Positions 4,316 through 8,153 of a stretch of DNA of 8,153 nucleotides are shown here, in pieces; position 1 is the stretch's first letter, and every line of letters begins with the position of its first letter. The DNA is from Methanobacterium formicicum (GTDB lineage Archaea > Methanobacteriota > Methanobacteria > Methanobacteriales > Methanobacteriaceae): positions 1 to 8,153 of the forward strand of contig NZ_JARVXG010000006.1 in NCBI RefSeq assembly GCF_029848115.1, given 5' to 3'. The position numbers and the translations under genes are program-made. The notes beneath the pieces were generated by a model. That model did no database searches and had not been told where the DNA came from. It saw only the letters and a program-made list of their open reading frames with translations.

Positions 4316-7300
4316 TTAGACTATGGGATGAACAACTGTTTGTGCGTTGTTGGAAGGGTTCCAGTCGTATTGTGCGGGGGTTCCCGTTCGTGTTGCTGTG
4401 TTTTTAATTGTTCCAGTAGTGTTGATTTCGGCTATTATTATTAGTATTTTGGTTTGGTCGTTTGTGTTGAAGTTGCCTATGTCCCAGATTCCGGTGTTCT
4501 TGTTGTATGATGTTGTGTTTTCTGTCCAGGTGATTCCTCCGTCTGTTGAGATGAGGTTTTTTGTGTATATTAATCCGTTAGGTAATTGGTCTAGTATTTG
4601 TAGTCCTGTTGCATTGTCTGGGCCGTTGTTTTTGACTGTTATGGTATATTTAATGTATTGTTTTCCTTGTTCCGTGTAATTTTCTTGTGTTTGTGTGACA
4701 TCGATATCGGCTGCGGGTGGTGTAGTTATTGACACGCTTTGATAGTTGTATTTTGTTGTCATGTCTTTTTGGTCGACACTTATTAGTGAGGCGTTGTTTG
4801 TTAGGCTGGGTGTTTTGTCGCCGGATTTTGTTACCATTAAATAGACGGTCATGAATGCTTGTCCGCCTTTAGGCAAGTAGTCGATGTACCAGGTTATAAT
4901 GTTTCCTGTTCGTTCTGTTCTTCCGACTCCTTCACTAGTATGACCTATGTATTCGAATCCATCACCTATTGTGTATCGGATCACTATATTTGTTGCATCG
5001 TCGTATAGTGCGGAGTTTCTTACATCAACTATGAATACTGGAGTTCCACCCACGTTGTATTTTTCAAGGTATTTTCCTTCTGAAGGGAGGTAATACCAAG
5101 GATATTGTAACACATGAATATCTACAGCAGGGATATACAAATTAAATGTTGTGGAAGTTCCGGTTACAGGATCGTACTCATTCTGGCTATTTTTTTCAGC
5201 AGTGTTAGTAACTGTTGTCTGAGGAGTAGCAGTTCCAATAATAGTTAAAGTTGCGGTTTCACCGTTTAACAATTCAGGTATGGTCCAGATTCCAGTATTG
5301 GAGTCATAAGTTCCAATACTTGGAGTTACCGTCACTCCGGTTAATCCGGAGGGTATTAAGTCAGTTATTTTTATGTTAGTGGCTGTATCGGGCCCATTAT
5401 TGGTTGCATTAACTGTGAAAGTTACCACATTGCCCTGGTAACTTCCAGTCTGATTTAGGGTGACATCCGCCATTTTAGTGTAAACCGGGATACTGGTACT
5501 ATCTCCGGGGTAAGGGTTGTATTCCGTCTGGAAAATTTCAGTTGCACGGTTGGTTATGCTGGTTCCAGCCATGCTGGTTCCAGCTTTACCGATTATGGTT
5601 AAGGTGGCTGTGGTGAATTTTGCCAGAAAAGGAATGGTCCAGATTCCAGTGTTAGGGTCATATGTTCCCACTGAAGGGGTTACAGTGACACCTGTAAGTC
5701 CAGCGGGGATTATGTCCCGGATCTGGATATTAGTAGCATCATCTGGACCACTGCAGTAAGCGTTAACCACAATGGTCACATCATCGCCCACATTCACATT
5801 CACGGTTCCGGTACTCTGACCATTCACAGTCTGGGTTATTATAGGGTCTGAGAGTTTGGTGTAAACCGTGGTACTGGTGCTTGCTGCTGATGGGTTATAT
5901 TCCGTTTGTGCTGTTCTGTTAGCATAATTTGTAGTGGTTAGTCCGGCCATGGCTGCGGTGACTTTTCCGGTTATGGTGAGTATGGTGGTTGCACCACTGT
6001 TTAAGATTCCAATATTCCACAGCCCAGTGGAAGGGTTGTAGGTTCCAGTTCCAGTTATGGTGTAGGTTAAATCCGTTAGTCCACTTGGTAATAAGTCAGT
6101 TATCTGCAAGTTGGTGGCTGCGTCCACTCCTCTGTTTACTGCAGTTATAATGTAAGTTACAGTGTCGTTCACATTAACCGTGGCACTGCTACCATTATTG
6201 ACAGTTTGGGTTACTACCACGTCGGCTATTTTTGTGTAAACTCCGGCAGTGGTGGTTGTAGGCTGATTGTTGTACTGTTCCTGGGAAGTTCTGGTGGCAG
6301 TGTTAGTGGTGGTTAATCCGGCCATGGCTGCTGTGGCAATTCCAGTAATTCTCAGGGTTGCACTGGCACTGTTGGCCAGTGTGGGTATGGTCCAGACACC
6401 ATTGTAGTAGGTTCCCACAGATGGGGTCACGGTGACTCCACTTAGACCTGCAGGTATGATATCACTAATTAATATACCCGTTGCTGTGTTGGGGCCGTTG
6501 TTGGTGGCGGTCACAGTATAGGTTACAGTGTCACCTACATTCACCGGGGTGCTGGCACTTTGGGTTAAAGCCACATTGGCGGTTGATGCGGTCTTTATTA
6601 TGGAAAATGCAGATATGGTCAAGGGTAAAACATTCCTGGCCACCAGGTTCTGTTTCCGGACACTGGCGTACTGGTCATCGTATAATAAGTTACCATAATT
6701 TCCACTGACATATGCAGTTACCACAGAGTTACTATTGTTTCCGAGGGTTAAAACTGTGGAAACTTGGCCATTAGCATCAGTAGTTCCGGAAGTACGGCTT
6801 AAACTTCCACTGGTTTTTTGGAAATTGACTGTAACGCCTTGTAGCGGGTTGCCATTAATATCACGAACTGTTGCGGTTACAGTTACAGTTTGACCATTGG
6901 CTACGGTGGTTGTTTCCGGGGTTACCGTTATACTGTTAGGGTAAGAAGGTATAGTAGCGGCGTTAACTGCATTAATAATAGCCCATGCCCTGGTCCTGAC
7001 AGATGTGTCATCACTCCACCAATTCCGAATCACACCATCTCTGGGGGCAGTCATGTACTGGTAGTAGGTGCCTACCGGGGCAGATGCATCGTAAGTACCA
7101 TAGTGCACAGAAGTGAAGTACCAGATTGCGCACTGTATGGCAGCTGCTTCATTATCGGATGAAGGGTTGTAATGATTTAATATGTAACTAACTTTATCCC
7201 ATTCAACCTCAGTGGGGAGGTCCCCGGCAGTTCCGGGGAGGGGTCCATTAACCAGTAAGGTGTCACCGGTACTGATGGGGGTGAAAAGGTCAATACAATA

Positions 7301-7828
7301 AGCAGTATAGGTTGTCCCGTCAACTCTAACGTTAATGACACCGGCAAATCCGTCTTTGTTCTGTCCCTGGATGTAAACACTTTGACCATTACCGGTACTG
7401 GTTAAACTTGCTGTTTTGGGGGTTAACTGGAAGTCTGCAGTACCATATTTGTTGGGGTCAGTGGGATAATTGGGTCCGTTAGTGACAGTTACACTTTTGG
7501 TAATGGGGGTACATCCAATGTAACTGGCTATAATGTTAAAAGTCGTTTCAGTGCTGTAGAAGTTCAGTGTGTAATGTCCATTGGCGTCAGTGGTGGTGCT
7601 GCCCATGACTACTCCACTGGTTGAATTTGCAATTACTGTTGCGCCTTCCAAGGGCCTTACGTGGCCATATTCATTTACAGTTACTGTTCCGCTTATAATT
7701 GGATCTGAACCAGTAGAACAGTCACTGGTAAGATCAATAGAAGTATTAGTAGTGTTTCCTGTTCCATTCATTGCAGCTGCAGATGTGCCTAAAATAGTAA
7801 AAACAAATGCAAATGCTAGAATGAGCAT
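4316..7828 (-). CDS. Secreted adhesin with thioester (TQXA), Big_1 and DUF11 repeat domains
   Basis: A 1170-residue secreted surface protein, by domain content probably an adhesin. Residues 1-19 are a hydrophobic signal segment ending in SAAA. Residues about 44-116 are a carboxypeptidase-regulatory or CnaB-like beta-sandwich (SGTV..PLEGATV..TDANGHYTL). Residues about 145-262 are a thioester domain: YCIDLFTPI with Cys178, and AAAIQCAIWYFT with Gln232 in the Q-x-A-I-W motif, the pair that makes an internal Cys-Gln thioester for covalent attachment to amines. Residues about 298-378 are a Big_1 invasin-type Ig domain. Residues 418-1167 are six DUF11-like repeats. No transmembrane helix or sorting signal follows the last repeat, so its wall attachment is unclear. 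The ATG at 7828 is the only canonical start in the open frame, but it gives a signal peptide without basic residues and has no ribosome-binding site. An ATT at 7852 after GGGGG would add K-I-K-K. It is convergent with the lasso precursor gene. Confidence 0.85.
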   Translation of the reverse strand: MLILAFAFVFTILGTSAAAMNGTGNTTNTSIDLTSDCSTGSDPIISGTVTVNEYGHVRPLEGATVIANSTSGVVMGSTTTDANGHYTLNFYSTETTFNIIASYIGCTPITKSVTVTNGPNYPTDPNKYGTADFQLTPKTASLTSTGNGQSVYIQGQNKDGFAGVINVRVDGTTYTAYCIDLFTPISTGDTLLVNGPLPGTAGDLPTEVEWDKVSYILNHYNPSSDNEAAAIQCAIWYFTSVHYGTYDASAPVGTYYQYMTAPRDGVIRNWWSDDTSVRTRAWAIINAVNAATIPSYPNSITVTPETTTVANGQTVTVTATVRDINGNPLQGVTVNFQKTSGSLSRTSGTTDANGQVSTVLTLGNNSNSVVTAYVSGNYGNLLYDDQYASVRKQNLVARNVLPLTISAFSIIKTASTANVALTQSASTPVNVGDTVTYTVTATNNGPNTATGILISDIIPAGLSGVTVTPSVGTYYNGVWTIPTLANSASATLRITGIATAAMAGLTTTNTATRTSQEQYNNQPTTTTAGVYTKIADVVVTQTVNNGSSATVNVNDTVTYIITAVNRGVDAATNLQITDLLPSGLTDLTYTITGTGTYNPSTGLWNIGILNSGATTILTITGKVTAAMAGLTTTNYANRTAQTEYNPSAASTSTTVYTKLSDPIITQTVNGQSTGTVNVNVGDDVTIVVNAYCSGPDDATNIQIRDIIPAGLTGVTVTPSVGTYDPNTGIWTIPFLAKFTTATLTIIGKAGTSMAGTSITNRATEIFQTEYNPYPGDSTSIPVYTKMADVTLNQTGSYQGNVVTFTVNATNNGPDTATNIKITDLIPSGLTGVTVTPSIGTYDSNTGIWTIPELLNGETATLTIIGTATPQTTVTNTAEKNSQNEYDPVTGTSTTFNLYIPAVDIHVLQYPWYYLPSEGKYLEKYNVGGTPVFIVDVRNSALYDDATNIVIRYTIGDGFEYIGHTSEGVGRTERTGNIITWYIDYLPKGGQAFMTVYLMVTKSGDKTPSLTNNASLISVDQKDMTTKYNYQSVSITTPPAADIDVTQTQENYTEQGKQYIKYTITVKNNGPDNATGLQILDQLPNGLIYTKNLISTDGGITWTENTTSYNKNTGIWDIGNFNTNDQTKILIIIAEINTTGTIKNTATRTGTPAQYDWNPSNNAQTVVHPIV
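4328..6577 (-). repeat. Six DUF11-type protein repeats
   Basis: Units of roughly 112-134 residues start near residues 418, 535, 660, 786, 902 and 1040 of the adhesin. Each opens with an A/S-D-x-x-x-x-Q-like strand. Units 1-4 share the central N-x-G-P/V-D-x-A-T-x-x-x-I-x-D-x-x-P-x-G-L block and a final NTATRTSQEQYN-like segment. Unit 5 is strongly divergent (AVDIHVLQYPWYYLP) and unit 6 intermediate. Such stalks extend the N-terminal domains away from the cell surface. Confidence 0.8.
7043..7396 (-). other. Thioester (TQXA-type) domain segment
   Basis: Residues about 145-262 of the large adhesin. The thioester pair is predicted as Cys178 in YCIDLFTPI and Gln232 in IQCAIWYFT. The spacing and the CID and Q-x-A-I-W signatures match thioester domains of Gram-positive adhesins. 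The extra Cys233 directly after Gln232 is unusual and could interfere with or alter bond formation. Confidence 0.75.
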
Positions 7829-7896
7829 TAAAAAATTCTTTTTGATTTTAATTCCAATTCCCCCATAAATATTATAAGATTAAACCCTGGTTGAGG

Positions 7897-7908
7897 ATTA
7901 TATTATAT
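7897..7908 (-). promoter_or_regulatory. TATA-like promoter element of the large adhesin
   Basis: On the minus strand this reads ATATAATATAAT. Transcription about 26 bases downstream would start near 7877 and give a leader of about 24 bases to the ATT at 7852, containing GGGGG at 7864-7860, or about 48 bases to the ATG at 7828. The position fits the proposed upstream start better. Confidence 0.4.
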
Positions 7909-8018
7909 GGACTTTCATTTGTTGTTGATGGTGAGCAATATAATCTTTAGATGTTAATATTCTCTACCTAAAGACTTGGTGATGGTGATATATAAAGGTT
8001 CCTAAAAACCCTATTTTA

Positions 8019-8038
8019 ACTGTGAACAGTGTCACAAC
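8019..8038. promoter_or_regulatory. GTGA-N6-TCAC operator-like site
   Basis: ACTGTGAACAGTGTCACAAC has an inverted pair TGTGA/TCACA separated by six bases, the same half-site and spacing as the perfect palindromes at 1-20 and 8134-8153. It lies just left of the TATA-like box at 8043-8052. Confidence 0.45.
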
Positions 8039-8042
8039 CTCC

Positions 8043-8052
8043 TTTATAAAAA
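8043..8052. promoter_or_regulatory. TATA-like box flanked by two operator-like sites
   Basis: TTTATAAAAA on the plus strand, also acceptable as a TATA box on the minus strand (TTTTTATAAA). It lies between GTGA-N6-TCAC sites at 8019-8038 and 8051-8070. Its direction is not decided by the sequence: it may serve a gene beyond the right edge, or a distal minus-strand promoter for the adhesin. Confidence 0.35.
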
Positions 8053-8070
8053 GGTGACATGCTTCACAAA
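8051..8070. promoter_or_regulatory. GTGA-N6-TCAC operator-like site
   Basis: AAGGTGACATGCTTCACAAA has GTGA and TCAC arms six bases apart. Its centre is 32 bases, about three helical turns, from the centre of the 8019-8038 site, so bound proteins would lie on the same face of the DNA. Confidence 0.45.
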
Positions 8071-8133
8071 AATGAGATTAAAAACTATCAACAATATTTC
8101 CATCCGAAATTTAACTTTCTGATAAAATAAAAT

Positions 8134-8153
8134 TTGGTGAAGATCTTCACCAA
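8134..8153. promoter_or_regulatory. Perfect 20-bp palindrome, candidate operator
   Basis: TTGGTGAAGATCTTCACCAA is identical to its reverse complement and shares the pattern TTRGTGA-N6-TCACYAA with the palindrome at 1-20. It ends exactly at the window edge, so any extension is not visible. Its centre is 83 bases, about eight helical turns, from that of the 8051-8070 site. Confidence 0.55.

Larger units (their letters stand above)
7829..8153. other. 325-base intergenic region, regulatory, no convincing gene
   Basis: No protein of useful length is seen on either strand. The region holds the adhesin promoter (about 7897-7908), a GGTGATGGTGAT repeat with a TTGGTGA half-site (7976-7988) and the weak inverted repeat TCTTTAG/CTAAAGA (7944-7950 and 7968-7974). 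It also holds a second TATA-like box (8043-8052) and three GTGA-N6-TCAC sites. The density of sites suggests control of the adhesin and of a gene beyond the right edge. Confidence 0.5.

Noticed and set aside
4347..4679. 110-codon plus-strand frame with hydrophobic stretches opposite the adhesin C-terminus
   Set aside because: Antisense shadow of Asn/Thr codons in the DUF11 repeats; the hydrophobicity comes from the complementary codons.
5556..5585. Two adjacent near-identical 15-base units (ATGCTGGTTCCAGCC/T) in the adhesin
   Set aside because: The encoded AGTSMAGTS aligns without extra length to the same place in the other repeats, so it is chance similarity and not an inserted tandem repeat.
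7581..7868. 95-codon plus-strand frame opposite the adhesin N-terminus
   Set aside because: It overlaps the signal peptide and first domain of a well supported gene and reads as its antisense shadow.
7944..7974. Inverted repeat TCTTTAG/CTAAAGA
   Set aside because: Seven-base arms with a 17-base gap are weak in AT-rich DNA and have no T-tract or other supporting context.
8072..8122. A 16-codon frame (MRLKTINNISIRNLTF) starting about 20 bases after the TATA-like box at 8043-8052, possibly leaderless
   Set aside because: Too short, with no recognisable composition or partner; an ATG this close to a TATA-like sequence is expected by chance in AT-rich DNA.
1..8153. CRISPR array, tRNA, rRNA, insertion sequence or plasmid origin
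   Set aside because: No regularly spaced direct repeats, cloverleaf or CCA-end patterns, transposase motifs or iteron groups were seen on either strand.

Overview
The window looks like a methanogenic archaeon, most likely of the Methanobacteriales (Methanobacterium-like). The evidence is secreted adhesin-like proteins with parallel beta-helix or DUF11 repeats, T-tract terminators without hairpins, archaeal TATA-like boxes, GGTG/GAGGG Shine-Dalgarno sites and AT-rich spacers. This assignment is an inference from gene content; no rRNA or tRNA is present to confirm it.

Layout. (1) 1-20 is a perfect 20-bp palindrome, followed by a TATA-like element and a short secreted, membrane-anchored beta-helix protein (93-842, +). 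(2) 871-3955 on the minus strand is a three-gene operon read right to left: a PqqD-like leader-binding protein (B1), an HPr-kinase-like protein and an asparagine-synthase-like cyclase. The cyclase is split by a run of eight G at its GxGGD motif. (3) Divergent from this operon, on the plus strand at 4079-4210, is a 43-codon gene whose product has the canonical lasso-peptide leader pattern YxxPxLxxxGxxxxxT followed by a 20-residue core starting with Gly and carrying Glu at positions 8 and 9. (4) 4316-7828 on the minus strand is a large secreted adhesin with a CnaB-like domain, a Cys-Gln thioester (TQXA) domain, a Big_1 domain and six DUF11-type repeats. (5) 7829-8153 is a regulatory region with no convincing gene and three GTGA-N6-TCAC sites.

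How it works together. Regions 2 and 3 form a lasso-peptide (RiPP) biosynthetic locus. B1 should bind the precursor leader, and the cyclase should activate Glu8 or Glu9 with ATP and close a ring on Gly1. The kinase-like protein may phosphorylate the peptide, as in paeninodin-type clusters. The B2 leader peptidase and an ABC exporter are not in the window. The cyclase needs a one-base correction to be full length, so the locus may be switched off, phase-variable, decaying or mis-sequenced. The two flanking surface-protein genes share an operator-like palindrome family (TTRGTGA-N6-TCACYAA at the two ends, looser copies at 8019-8070), suggesting a common regulator of surface proteins. The lasso genes are visibly more AT-rich than the flanking adhesin genes, compatible with insertion of a lasso cassette between them.
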